Assembly: GCA_030737875.1 (NCBI GenBank)
Contig: CM060923.1
Coordinates: forward strand, 34,960,501 to 35,024,500
Length of the DNA stretch: 64,000 nt
Origin: Allium sativum
Taxonomy: Eukaryota; Streptophyta; Magnoliopsida; Asparagales; Amaryllidaceae
Direction of reading: 5' to 3'
Both the position numbers and the translations under genes were made by a program. The notes under the pieces were generated by a model. It had not been told where the DNA came from, ran no database searches, and saw only the letters and a list, made by a program, of their open reading frames with translations. This document shows positions 36,031 through 47,222 of the stretch, piece by piece; position 1 is the first letter of the stretch; every line of letters starts with the position of its first letter.

Positions 36031-36304
36031 ACCAGAGTGCTTAGAGTTTGTAATCCAATTTCAGATTTCATACTTCACAGACAAGCGTCCTTACTCTGGA
36101 AAGTAATCTTATTAAATTTATAAATCTTGGGAGTTTTTAGTAAAGGCTAGAAAGAAAACTTAGTGGTTTGCTGTCCATAAAGAGCATGTCTAGGGATGCT
36201 TGTTCCCGTACATGGGTATGCGGACAACCATTTTTTATTTTAAATTCATTTGTGAAGAGAACTGAGTGTTTGTCACTTGCCAAGAGCATGCCTAAGATCT
36301 CACT

Positions 36305-38707
36305 TGTGACGGCCCGCCCCGCACCAACCGACATTTACTCCAAAAGTGCATTGTACACATGTCCAGTTAGCACGGAACGGTCGTCAGAAGAAAAGAAAGA
36401 AGAGAATGAACTAACAAAGAACCTGTAGAATGTCTCACAGCGCATGGAACAAAATATAATAATAATATACTTGACATAAAACAGGCGAGACAGTACATAA
36501 GCTGAAAATTAAATCATGTCTAACATGGCAGTGGAAATCCAAAATACAGCTTATGATCCAACATTATTATTACAACTTTAAAACTGTCTCTAAAGCAAAA
36601 GAAAGCAAAAGAAGGAGGTACACTACTAATGCCCAAGCAGTGACCTTCAACAACACAGGGAGAATATCTATATATCATACGTGGGAGCCTCCTGCTCGTC
36701 TCCGGATCAGCTACTCGTGCATACCCAACTAACCTGTCTCTAGTCTGCTCGTGAGAGCACCCAGAGTAATAAGAAGAGACATAAAACTCTGGGTCAGACA
36801 AAAAGTCTGGTATGAGCGATAAGCAGCAAAACAAAACAATAACAGGTATAATCCAATCATACCTGAACCTGGACCTGCAACCAAAGAGTTAGCACTACAT
36901 ACCGTATAATACTCTGAGGTGCCACTAAACAGATGGTGTAAAGAATACGGGGGTGGGGTGTGCATGTCATAGTGATGGCAAACAATCAAGCATAGCAACC
37001 ATCCTCACATCTCTCACTCAGTGCGTAAAGCATATGATATCCACTACCTTAGTCACCTAATCCTTTGGGCCATGACGGAATCCAATCCCGTACAACTATC
37101 ACTACATGCCCACTATCCGTCTCTCAGTGGTGAACCAAAGTTATGAATACCGACAACCCCTTTGCACACGTCCCGCAGCAAAGCCCAACTCATGAAGTGA
37201 ACTCATTGGTTCCCATCTGGATCCTGAGCTCTAACTTCCATTTGGACTACCTTTGCATCTCAGGTTTTTGGTCATCACCGGATCGGTTCGGCTTTTATCA
37301 TCCTTCAATGGATCGGATCGGGATCTTCAGCACGCCACAGTTCGGATCGTCATCACGCCAGTGGGTCGGGTCGGGTCTCCAAGTCCAGTCGCCATCGCCG
37401 GTTCGGGTCGTGGTCCTTCAAGCGGTCCGGGTCGGAAAGCACTTCTCCAGGTCAACGGATCATGCTCACCCTTCATGGGCGGATCGGGTCGGGGCTGCTA
37501 GCGTGGTTCGGACTCGAGCTCTTCTTCCCATCGGATCGTGTCCTCGGTTCGGATCGTGGCATGTGCCCACGATCGGTTCGGGTTGGGTAAGGGGGGGTCC
37601 GATCCGATCCTGCCTGCAATTTCCTGCAACTTTCCAGCGACTGTTTATACGCCTCTCGACGGTGTTTTCGACCATTCTAACTATTCAAAACAATCACAAA
37701 GCATTCCATACAGTCATAGCAACATGTACAAGTGACCTTAAACACCAAAACAACAATATGATAGGTTAAAATGGATCAAACATAGCCAAAACCCCATATT
37801 TTCCCTTAATCCCTCTTAATCATGTTTAAGCATATAATTCGCAAAACTTATCCAAATTAGCCAAATTTTCTAACAGAGGTCTACAACAAATTCCGGGATT
37901 AGCAAAATTAGTCGAAATTAACCCAAATTCATATCAGAGGCATAAAATGATGTTTTAGAATTTTAGAAATTTTTCTAGATTTTTCTGAGCCATAATTTCG
38001 CTAATTTTCGGTAATTACCATAATTAGACGTAATTAGTGAAAAAACAATGCAAATCACTCACCTTTGCCACAAAGTAAACTATAGATCTAAAATAATATC
38101 TGATTTGGATCCAATCTCTATGTGTTCCAGCAGCTCTATCCCAATCCTTATGCTAATCCGCCTTGATTTGATGTAGATTAGGCTAATATGTGATTAGAAA
38201 TGACAAAAAGGTGTTTTGGAGTGTTCTAGAAGATGGAGGCCATTGCTAGAGCTTAAGGAAGGTTTGTGGCAGCTGAGAAAACTGGAATGAAATGATTTTC
38301 CTAACCCTTTCAGCCCTCTCATAACCCTAATCCCGAAATTCCCCTTTGGGCCTAGCTGTTAATCACCGAGTTAAGCCCAATTAAGCTGTTTTTCACTATC
38401 TGAAACTTGTTTCAGCCATATCTCCCAAACGATAAGTCCGTTTTTCGCATGTGACCACTCTACGGAAAGGTAAACCATCATCCGAAGCCAATGGAAGTGG
38501 TTTCAGGTCAAAACTCCTTTCCAATCAAAAGTTACGGATGAAACAAGATCAGCTAGGGGCAAAATGGTCATTTAAAAATCGGCAAAAATCATGAACATGG
38601 GAAATGACCCCAATAGTTTTCTCCCAAAGTTACACGACCATACGACTTCATACGAAAAAGAAACAAAAATTCTACGATCTTAGATACGTAGAATGCGGGT
38701 TGTTACA
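36305..38707 (-). repeat. G4 3' LTR (left copy)
   Basis: Contains a GC-richer block (37270-37610) dense in ggatcgg and gttcggg motifs. Relative to the right LTR it lacks about 83 bp near 37878 (present at 43855-43940). Open frames inside, including 208 codons at 37143-37769, are not conserved in the other LTR and are not called. Confidence 0.88.
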
Positions 38708-38720
38708 TTCTCCCCCCCTT
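38708..38720 (-). other. G4 polypurine tract
   Basis: The minus strand reads aaggggggggagaa-like sequence directly before TGTAACAACCCG, with a GGGGACGAAATTTC motif upstream. Confidence 0.8.
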
Positions 38721-38879
38721 AAGAAATTTCGTCCCCGAAATTCCTTAACCCAAAACATACAAAGGATCACGCATGCCTACCAACCATATACAACAATCAA
38801 ACATGCAAAACAAACAGAACCATTCTGCCCTAACATGTGGTTTACTAACAAGGGAAGAATCATCGCCGCTAAAATCTTA

Positions 38880-39190
38880 CCAGGCAAAGAGCGTTGGATA
38901 CGACTTTCTTATGTCATTCTTTACTTCCCAAGTACAGTCGTTCTCTCGCCATCGATTCCCATCTCTACCCTAGAGGTAACTTCTAATAGGTTGGGATCGT
39001 CCCTCTAACGGGAACCAATCCATTTAATCAATATTGATCTAATCGTCAAGCTTACTAGCGTTTCTGAATCCAATTCACACTTAGGTCTGAAGTCATATCC
39101 CGTGATATACTCTAGTTGCTTCCATTCCAGAAAAATAGCCTCTAAACTGGCACGTCTCTTACTCAATGCATCAGCTATCGCACCCAGTCC
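38880..39190 (-). pseudogene. G4 remnant of RNase H end and linker
   Basis: On the minus strand, coding ending near 39160 gives IADALSKRRASLEA, matching NVVADALSRKK of T1, and continues as LEYITGYDFRPKCELD. Stops follow. It is the only trace of the RT-RNase H half of pol and shows G4 descends from an autonomous gypsy element. Confidence 0.65.
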
Positions 39191-39276
39191 GATACTATGG
39201 CATTCGTCTATACTGTCATTTTCTTAGGTAATCCAAACCTATATGCCAAATTTTCAACTACATTCCAAATGTCCTT

Positions 39277-40505
39277 TCAAGTCCAACTTGAGTCCTTCTT
39301 ATATTCGTATTGCACGTCCAACGTACATTCACTTCCTAGAGGCAGACTAGACCCATCCAATGACCCTAGGCACTACACCAACATCTGCACTGTACGTCTA
39401 ACGTACATTCACCTTCTAAAGGTGAACTAGATTCATCCAATGAACCCAGATACCCTACCCATATTCATACTGCACGTCCAACGTACATTCACCTTCCAAA
39501 GGTGAACTAGACTCATCCAATGAATCTAGGTACTCTACCTATATCCGTACTGTACGTCCAACGTACATTCACCTTCCAAAGGTGAACTAGACTCATCCAA
39601 TGAATCTAGGTACTCTACCTATGAGTCCAAGTCCAACTGAAACTCCTATATCCATTGAATCTCCAAGACAACGGACGCTCCACAATGCCCAACATACTTC
39701 AAGTCTAACGTAAAGTATCTTACACTTGTCATATCACCATGATCAACGAACTTACCCTATTTCCATTCAACAGGATCCTACAGGTGATACTCAAGAGAAG
39801 AAAGGTAAGAACAAACACAACAACCATAGCATCCATCAAACAAATCCTATCTATCACCTGTTAAAGCCATGAATACGTCAATACCTATATGTCTGGTCCA
39901 ACCAACATTAATAACTAAGGGAAACTCTGCCTCCAAACGGACTACCGTACGTCCAACGTAGGTTTATCCTCCAAGGATAACTAGATCACGTCCAACGAAT
40001 CCAAGGTAAGTGGGCGTCCCCATATACCCCTGCTTTTAGTCCGCCTGAAACACTCGAGTCCCACCCAAGTCTATCCATTATCTTGCTGCCCTCTCGAGTC
40101 CAACTCGAACCAATCCAATTCCTTGCAGCCTTCTCGAGTCCAACTCGAGTCAATCTATTACCCATAAACTCAGACCCAGTCTTGAGTATCCATCACCTAC
40201 AAACCCTAGTCCAACGTGAGTCGTCTCACTATTCGTTGCAGCTCCAAGGTCAACGAATACCTATTTTCTTTTATGAGTTCAAGTCCAACTTGAATTGTCC
40301 TAACCTTCGTTGCATCATCCATGATCAAAAAACACATCCTATTCCTTCAAAGTTCTACTATCCAAAGAAAACATCAGCATAGGGTCCTAAACAATCCATT
40401 ACTTTGCATTTTTCTCGAATTCCAGTCGAGTCATCCCATAACCCTATCGAGTCCAACTCGGGGTAGTCCATACCATTGAACAGTCTTATCATGTCACGAC
40501 TGTTC
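39277..40505 (-). repeat. Hairpin-rich repeat region of G4 with CCA triloops
   Basis: The core is a repeat of about 79-80 bp with cgtccaacgt or its variant at 39315, 39394, 39475 and 39554. In the best unit three hairpins abut: tgtacgt/acgtaca (39551-39567), ttcacctt/aaggtgaa (39568-39586) and ctagactcat/atgaatctag (39587-39609, one mismatch), each closing on cca. A related unit lies at 39948-39995 with different arms (tacgt/acgta, ttatcct/aggataa). Isolated hairpins follow, such as ctcgagt/actcgag (40133-40149) and ttcaagt/acttgaa (40278-40294). In the element RNA the loops are UGG. No protein is encoded. See findings. Confidence 0.75.
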
Positions 40506-40574
40506 ATCACTCTTCTAGTAAACCAAGGTATCATCCAATGAAAATCACAACGAATACTTATCCCTCACGCAAAC

Positions 40575-40705
40575 CATCCTAGTCAAACTCGACATTCCCC
40601 AAGCACAAGCCCCAAAGGCCTAAACCAATATCAGACAAGCACCTAAGGAACATCTCCTCCGAATTCGGGCAATCCACGTGAAGTAATACTAGCGAAACAA
40701 CTAAG
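40575..40705. repeat. Segment shared with T1 (7870-8010)
   Basis: Same orientation relative to the element as in T1, between protease remnant and RNase H remnant. Identity is high enough to see by eye over about 130 bp. Non-coding. Confidence 0.65.
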
Positions 40706-40789
40706 CACCGGAGCACTCATTTTCCTCCCAGAGACAACGATAACCTCTCAGCTTCCCTAACTCCAGTTGTTACCAACATCACTAGGTAG

Positions 40790-41014
40790 GTACCCAATAC
40801 CACCCTATTCCTTTAGAGTAGTTCAACTCCCCAAATAATGCTAAACCCAGTAAAGCCTAAACAAAGCAAACACAAACAAACTTACATCCATGACTCGATA
40901 AGACCACGTTACGGTAAATCATACTGAGGCTAGCTGAACCACCAATCGGGTTCGTCACTACTAAAGGTCTATCGACTAACTCAGGTTTGTCAAACAAAAC
41001 CCGATCAAAACATC
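40790..41014 (-). pseudogene. G4 protease remnant
   Basis: Downstream of the gag stop the minus strand still encodes VDRPLVVTNPIGGSASLSMI, matching T2's VCVSNPIGGFAHLSMI, and then GFTGFSIIWG in place of GYGLVLGMDW. The DSGAS active-site segment is absent, apparently deleted next to the gag stop. No active protease could be made. Confidence 0.65.
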
Positions 41015-42076
41015 TTAAATAAAAAGCATACCTCGAATAACGACACCTTTTTCCTTCTGCGCTGCAGTTGGGGCATTCGACAAAGAAGGAACAGCGTTGA
41101 TAGCATATGCTATCACGATCTGCTTCTCCCTAGGAGATTCTGGACATTCATTCTTGTGATGTCCCGCTTGGCCGCAATTAAAGCACTTCCTTTCCCCAGG
41201 CTTTTCTCGACAATCTCCGGCATAGTGGCCCTTCTTGCCACAACTAAAGCACTCGCCATCTTTCTTACTATTCTTATTCTGACCATCCATAGTTTGGTCT
41301 TGCTTCCTCTTATTTTGGTAACTATCCTTGCCTCCACCGCTTGCTTGCGGCTTTGGTTCCTCTGCAGATGCCACCTCAATCTTCGACTTAGGGTAAAGAC
41401 TTTCTGACCTCAAAGCTTTCCCCACAATCGATTCAAACGTCTCATCGATGTGGTTAATAAGCCTTTCCCCCAAGTATCCATCTAAGCCAGTTATGAACTT
41501 CTCGTTCTTCTTCTTGGCAGTATCAATAAGAGATAACCCATACTTGGATAAAGTGTCAAATTCGGCAATATACTCCGAGACAGCTCTGCCATTCTGCTTG
41601 AGTTCCAAGAATCTCTTAAACAACACTGACTTCTGAGCAGCTGGGATAAACTTATCACTGAAACAATTTCTAAACTGATCCCAAGTGACTTGATCCTCTG
41701 GGGTAGTTGCCTTAATAGCATTCCACCAATTCATTGCTCGCCCTTGCAGCTGACGAGACACTAGCCTTCTCTTCATCGCATCCTCGATACCCAAGTCGTC
41801 GAAGATACAATCACAGCTATCCAACCAATCCTGAACATCCATGGCCGACTCCGTTCCGTGGAATGACTTCCCACCAAGGTTAGTGTAATCCTTGCACAAC
41901 TTGGCGAAATCGGCCCTAGGCGCCTGCACTACTGGACCACCACCATTACCGGCATTGGAAGCTGCCTTCTGAACATCCCTAAGCATCTCCCTCATGAGGT
42001 TAGTAAACATCGTCCTCATGTCAGCGACATTACCATTATTAGCTCCCATACCGGCACCTTTTGTGTATCGGCTCAT
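41015..42076 (-). CDS. G4 gag, uninterrupted, 353 aa
   Basis: It encodes the structural protein that packages retrotransposon RNA into particles in the cytoplasm. The start ATG at 42076 opens MSRYTKGAGMGANNG. The core has DFAKLCKDYTNLGGKSFHGTE near residues 56-76, QGRAMNWWNAI and SVLFKRFLELKQNGRAVSEY, as in Ty3 retrotransposon gag, and resembles T2 gag (DFAKLCKDFKAMGCKNFVGTE). A basic linker rich in K and Q is followed by two zinc knuckles, CFSCGKKGHYAGDC and CFNCGQAGHHKNEC (about residues 277-310). The frame is open throughout, unlike every other gag in the window, which suggests recent function in trans or in cis packaging. It ends at a stop where protease would follow. The leader 42077-42265 is non-coding. 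Confidence 0.9.
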   Translation of the reverse strand: MSRYTKGAGMGANNGNVADMRTMFTNLMREMLRDVQKAASNAGNGGGPVVQAPRADFAKLCKDYTNLGGKSFHGTESAMDVQDWLDSCDCIFDDLGIEDAMKRRLVSRQLQGRAMNWWNAIKATTPEDQVTWDQFRNCFSDKFIPAAQKSVLFKRFLELKQNGRAVSEYIAEFDTLSKYGLSLIDTAKKKNEKFITGLDGYLGERLINHIDETFESIVGKALRSESLYPKSKIEVASAEEPKPQASGGGKDSYQNKRKQDQTMDGQNKNSKKDGECFSCGKKGHYAGDCREKPGERKCFNCGQAGHHKNECPESPREKQIVIAYAINAVPSLSNAPTAAQKEKGVVIRGMLFI

Positions 42077-42265
42077 GATTCAATCTGTAAAGAGAAAACG
42101 ATTAACCATCTCCATAGTGGTGCTAGTGCAGTACGACTTCATCCTTATACTACTAATAGTATATATATATAGCTTTTGAAAACCAAAATAATCACAAATA
42201 CGCGCTCCCATATACGTATACTATCTCTCCCTGATGACTTCCCTAGGTTAACTACGCAACCTAGA

Positions 42266-42277
42266 GCTCTGATACCA
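42266..42277 (-). other. G4 primer-binding site (tRNA-iMet)
   Basis: The minus strand reads tggtatcagagc two bases inside the right LTR. Confidence 0.93.
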
Positions 42278-42279
42278 AA

Positions 42280-44748
42280 TGTGACGGCCCGCCCCGCACC
42301 AACCGACATTTACTCCAAAAGTGCGCTGTACACATGTCCAGTTAGCACAGAACGGTTGTCAGAAGAAAAGAAAGAAGAGAATGAACTAACAAAGAACCTG
42401 TAGAATGTCCAAAGCGCATGGAACAAAATATAATAATAATGATATACTTGACATAAAACAGGCGAGACAGTACATAAGATGAAAACTAAATCATGTCTAA
42501 CATGGCAGCGGAAATCCAAAATACAGCTTATGATCCAACATCATTATTACAACTTTAAAACTGTCTCTAAAGCAAAAGAAAGCAAAATAAGGAGGTACAC
42601 TACTAATGCCCAAGCAGTGACCTTCAACAATACAGGGAGAATATCTATATATCATACGTGGGAGCCTCCTGCTCGTCTCCGGATCAGATACTCGTGCATA
42701 CCCAGCTAACCTGACTCTAGTCTGCTCATGAGAGAACCCAGAGTAATAAGAAGAGACATAAAACTCTGGGTCAGACAAAAAGTCTGGTATGAGCGATAAG
42801 CAGCAAAACAAAACAATAACAGGTATAATCCAATCATACCTGAACCTGGACCTGCAACCAAAGAGTTAGCACTACATACCGTACAATACTCTAAGGTGCC
42901 ACTAAACAGATGGTGTAAAGAATACGGGGGTGGGGGTGTGCATGTCATAGTGATGGCAAACAATCAAGCATAGCAACCATCCTCACATCTCTCACTCAGT
43001 GCGTAAAGCATACGATATCCACTACCTTAGTCACCTAATCCTTTGGGACATGACAGAATCCAATCCTGTATAACTATCACTACAAGCCCACTATCCGTCT
43101 CTCAGTGGTGAACCAAAGTTATGAATACCGACAACCCCTTTGCACATGTCCCGCAGCAAAGCCCAACTCATGAAGTGAACTCGTTGGTTCCCATCTGGAT
43201 CCTGAGCTCTAACTTCCATTTGGACTACCTTTGCATCTCGGGTTTTTGGTCATCACCGGATCGGTTCGGCTTTTATCATCCTTCAATGGATCGGGATCTT
43301 CAGCACGCCACAGTTCGGATCGTCATCACGCCAATGGGTCGGGTCAGGTCTCTAAGTCCAGTCGCCATCGCCGGTTCGGGTCGTGGTCCTTCAAGCGGTT
43401 CGGGTCGGAAAGCACTTCTCCAGGTCAACAGATCGTGCTCACCCTTCATGGGCGGATCGGGTCGGGGCTGCTAGCGTGGTTCGGACTCGAGCTCTTCTTC
43501 CCATCGGATCGTGTCCTCGGTTCGGATCGTGGCATGTGCCCACGATCGGTTCGGGTCGGGTAAGGGGGGTCCGATCCGATCCTGCCTGCAATTTCCTGCA
43601 ACTTTCCAGCGACTGTTTATACGCCTCTCGACGGCGTTTTCGACCATTCTAGCTATTCAAAACAATCACAAAGCATACCATACAGTCATAGCAACATGTA
43701 CAAGTGACCTCAAACACCAAAACAACAATATGATAGGTTAAAATGGATCAAACATAGCCAAAACCCCATATTTTCCCTTAATCCCTCTTAATCATGTTTA
43801 AGCATATAATTCGCAAAACTTATCCAAATTAGCCAAATTTTCTAACAGAGGTCTAAAACAATATTTAAGAATTTTCGAATATTTTTCCAGATTTTTAACA
43901 TGCATAAATTCGCTAATTTCCACTAATCACCCCTTAATCCCCCAAATTCCGGGATTAGCAAAATTAGTCGAAATTAACCCAAATTCATATCAGAGGCATA
44001 AAATGATATTTTAGAATTTTAGAAATTTTTCTAGATTTTTCTGAGACATAATTTCGCTAATTACCATAATTAGCCGTAATTAGTGAAAAAACAATGCAAA
44101 TCACTCACCTTTGCCCAAAAGTAAACTATAGATCTGAAATAATATCTGATTTGGATCCAATCTCTATGTGTTCCAGCAGCTCTATCCCAATCCTTATGCT
44201 AATCTGCCTTGATTTGATGTAGATTAGGCTAATATGTGATTAGAAATGACAAAAAGGTGTTTTGGAGTGTTCTAGAAGATGGAGGCCATTGCTAGAGCTT
44301 AAGGAAGGTTTGTGGCGGCTGAGAAAACTGAAATGATTTTCTTAACCCTTTCAGCCCTCTCATAACCCAAATCCCGAAATTCCCCTTTGGGCCTAGCTGT
44401 TAATCACCCGGTTAAGCCCAATTAAGCTGTTTTTCACTATCTGAAACTTGTTTCAGCCATATCTCCCAAACGATAAGTCCGTTTTTCGCATGTGACCACT
44501 CTACGGAAAGGTAAACCATCATCCGAAGCCAATGGAAGTGGTTTCAGGTCAAAACTCCTTTTCAAACAAAAGTTATGGATGAAACAAGATCAGCTAGGGG
44601 CAAAATGGTCATTTAAAAATCGGCAAAAATCGTGAACATGAGAAATGACCCCAATAGTTGTCTCCCAAAGTTACACGACCACACGACTTCATACGAAAAA
44701 GAAATAAATATTCTACGATCTTAGATACGTACAATGCGGGTTGTTACA
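42280..44748 (-). repeat. G4 5' LTR (right copy)
   Basis: Near-complete match to 36305-38707, with about 83 extra bases at 43855-43940, scattered substitutions and a shorter ggatcgg block. As the upstream LTR it would contain the promoter, but I could not single out a convincing TATA box. Confidence 0.88.
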
Positions 44749-44753
44749 TCACT

Positions 44754-45640
44754 GGTTCTCGTACATGGGTAAGCAGGCTCAGCCACTTAGGTCTCAAAAC
44801 TTGAGTTATCTCAAGGCGATCTTGCCGAGGCAAGACGACCAAGGAATGCCAAATGTTCAAGGCGGCCTTACCGGAGTAAGACGACCAAGAAAAGACAGAA
44901 AATCCATACCATTTTATTTGTAACCAGAGGATGTTGGTTTGTTGTTGAGCAACGAGCATACCTAGGGATTATAACAGCTCATATGCATAGGTAGGTTGAC
45001 TTAACCATCTACTATCCATAAAGCCAAAAGAGATAAATCTTGGGGACCAGAGCCAACAAAGCCAAATCCATGGGTCAGAACCCAAATATCCATAATCCAG
45101 AGAAAGCCAAGAGAGCCAATACCATAGGCTCTGCCAAGAATGAGAAAGCCAAGAGTGGGGAGCTCATTATCCGAGAGCCATAAAATCTAGAGACCAAGAA
45201 ACCAAAGAAAACCAAACCCAAAGCTAAGCACCGAAGGCCAAAAAACCAAAATCCAGGACCCAAATCCAATATCCAAAAGACCAAGCAAATCTAAGACCAA
45301 GTACCCAGAATATCCACGAAGATAGAAAGCCAAAATCCACAAGTCATGAGATATTAATGCCTAGGAGACTTGCATCTGAGACATTACAACCAACAAGAGG
45401 TTTAATTGATAACAATGCCAGTAGGGGAAAAGCTGGTCCCGAGGCTATTCTGATTTCCATGAAGGGTGTACCGGTCCTGATACTACAGCCCAATCCCGAA
45501 CAAACTCTTTCAGCTCTCTACGTCTTACATGCTTTTCTATCGTATCCCTGTCGAGGTCATTAAATATGCAATGTCGACAGTATCCCTCTCTCTCTCTTAG
45601 GTGATACCAGCATGGGAGACTTCTTGAAAGGAGAAGTGGG
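44754..45640 (-). other. G3 internal DNA without coding content
   Basis: Starts with two units of the 47-bp array, then a stretch rich in agccaa and aaatcc motifs (44990-45340). No protein domain visible. Confidence 0.5.
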
Positions 45641-45642
45641 AT

Positions 45643-46570
45643 TCACTTCCAAATAGATTTCCCTGGGGGTGTAAGTAAGTTCTGAGTAAGTCGAGAACTT
45701 AGCTTGCTTCCAAGACATTTTACGATCATTCCCTGAAGAAAGCTTACTAGGAACATAATTCTTCGCTTTTCCAAATCGAACGGTTTCCCAGCCTTAACCA
45801 CATTAGCTTCGAGAACCTTTTTGTCAGCTCTCGCAAGGACTATTTCAGCTTCAAAACAGAACTCACCGAGATCCCTCGGAGGGCCTCGATGCAATGAAGT
45901 CTTAAAGTCAGATTTATCCAAAACTCCACATACTACAGCCATCAAAACCATAGATGGAATGGGTCTATCGACCGAAGCCACCACATCATTGAATCATTAC
46001 AAGAATTTGCGCAAAGTCTCACCAGACTTCTTCTTAATGCCATTTAGAGTCATAATGCTTTTCGAACTAGTGATGTTGACTCTAAATTATTCCACAAACT
46101 ACCAAACCAAAGTGTTCCAAGAAGTGATGGAGTCCATCCCCACCTTCCTGAACCACATAACAGCAATATCTGTCAAGTAAAGTGGAAAACACTTTTCATA
46201 ACGCCTTCTGAAGTGAAGAGAACTTCATATATTGAATATACCTCATCAAGTGGGTAGTCGGATCCTTCCGACCATCATAGGGTTCCAACACTAGTAGCTT
46301 GAAGTCCGGTGGGTTTCGAGAAATCCTTATATCCAAAGAAAACAGACTGCGAGTCACATAATGCAAGTCTGAAGAAGAGGAACTGCCTTGAGTGAATCGA
46401 TGATTAACATTCGCGATTTGAGAACCATTACCAAAAGTAAGCAACTGATTCAAATTATCCAAAGCGACACTGGTGCCCCCAATGTTTAAATCTAAATTAG
46501 GAATCAGTTGATCAGCAAGAAGAATATCCAGCTGAATTCGAATCTGAAGAGCCGCATCGGGCAAAATCTT
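45643..46570 (-). pseudogene. G3 gag, Tat/Ogre-like, broken
   Basis: On the minus strand 46196-46564 reads LDIRISRNPPDFKLLVLEPY followed by DGRKDPTTHLMRYIQYMKF, the conserved beginning of the retrotransposon gag domain in non-chromovirus Ty3 elements. After a frame change near 46195 it continues with CFPLYLTDIAVMWF, matching the FP-L-AW/WF block, then SGETLRKFL with two stops, and FNDVVASVDRPIPSMVLMA in 45643-45984. The block RGPPRDLGEFCFEAEIVLAR matches the downstream helix. No zinc knuckle is visible. With at least one frameshift and several stops it is a relic. Confidence 0.78.
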
Positions 46571-47208
46571 AACTCTCGGAACCGTTTAAGCACTACCATC
46601 AAAAGTTGTGTGCATTAGAACTTGAGCAACATTACCAATAGCGGAGCCCGCAAATTGACCAACCAAAGCGTCATGGGCTGAGAGACGTCGGGATTAGGAG
46701 TGCCCCTGAGTATAGCGGGACTAGCACCGGCCTGAGGATCGGTTTTGGCCTGCTGATTAGTTTGTTGGGTTTCCCCCAAGTCCCTAGTCACGGTTTGAAG
46801 AACATTGGTACTAGTTCCAATAACATCTGCTTGGTCGACCGACCTTGAAGCACTTCTTATATTATCCTCAATCAGACAAGAAAGGTATTAAATGCTTATT
46901 CCTGTCGCTCGAGTCGAGCGTTCAAATCTATACCTTAGTTTTTAATCATCCCATCGATGTCGTCACGAGTGACGTAGTTAGAGTGAACTCCGGTTAAAGA
47001 AAGTTTTTGACTTCCTTCACCTCATGTACCTTGAGCTTTAGCAATAGCGCCGAGCTTCTTGCACTTAACCATGATGAAAAGCAAGAAACCAAGTCAAAGT
47101 CAAAAAATGAAACCAAATTCGAAAACCAAAACCAAGTCCGAAGATGAAATCCAAAGTCAAATCTTAGAATCTAATCCAAAGCAGAAGTCAAAGCTATGCG
47201 CCCCGATC
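46571..47208 (-). other. G3 leader region
   Basis: No supported gene. 47059-47200 is a lysine/serine-coding, low-complexity aaacc-rich stretch upstream of gag in element sense. Confidence 0.45.
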
Positions 47209-47220
47209 TTGGCGCGCCAA
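47209..47220 (-). other. Candidate G3 primer-binding site
   Basis: The palindrome ttggcgcgccaa lies two bases inside the right LTR; the minus strand continues gatcggggc. A TGGCGC start followed by a GGGG run recalls primer sites matching tRNA-Asp or tRNA-Arg in gypsy elements, but the match is imperfect. Confidence 0.4.
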
Positions 47221-47222
47221 AG

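Larger units (their letters stand above)
36305..44748 (-). mobile_element. G4: Tekay-derived gag-only retrotransposon (TR-GAG type)
   Basis: LTRs of 2403 and 2469 bp begin tgtgacggccc and end ttgttaca. Perfect target duplications tcact lie at 36300-36304 and 44749-44753. The element reads on the minus strand, with an iMet primer site (42266-42277) and a polypurine tract (38708-38720). In element sense its LTR starts TGTAACAACCCGCAT, close to T2's TGTAACAACCCGTAT, and the GGGGACGAAAT motif precedes the tract as in Tekay. It has an uninterrupted 353-aa gag ORF but only traces of protease and RNase H, and 1.2 kb of hairpin-rich repeats where RT would be. It would rely on proteins from a full Tekay relative. 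Confidence 0.88.

Noticed and set aside
36520..36998. Minus-strand frames repeated at 42497-42963
   Set aside because: LTR duplicates without a recognisable domain. They reflect the LTR repeat and not a gene.
37143..37769. 208-codon plus-strand frame in the left G4 LTR
   Set aside because: The right LTR equivalent is broken by indels into other frames, and the sequence is antisense to the element. No domain.
45821..46180. 119-codon plus-strand frame
   Set aside because: Antisense shadow of the G3 gag relic, which has clear retrotransposon gag motifs on the minus strand.
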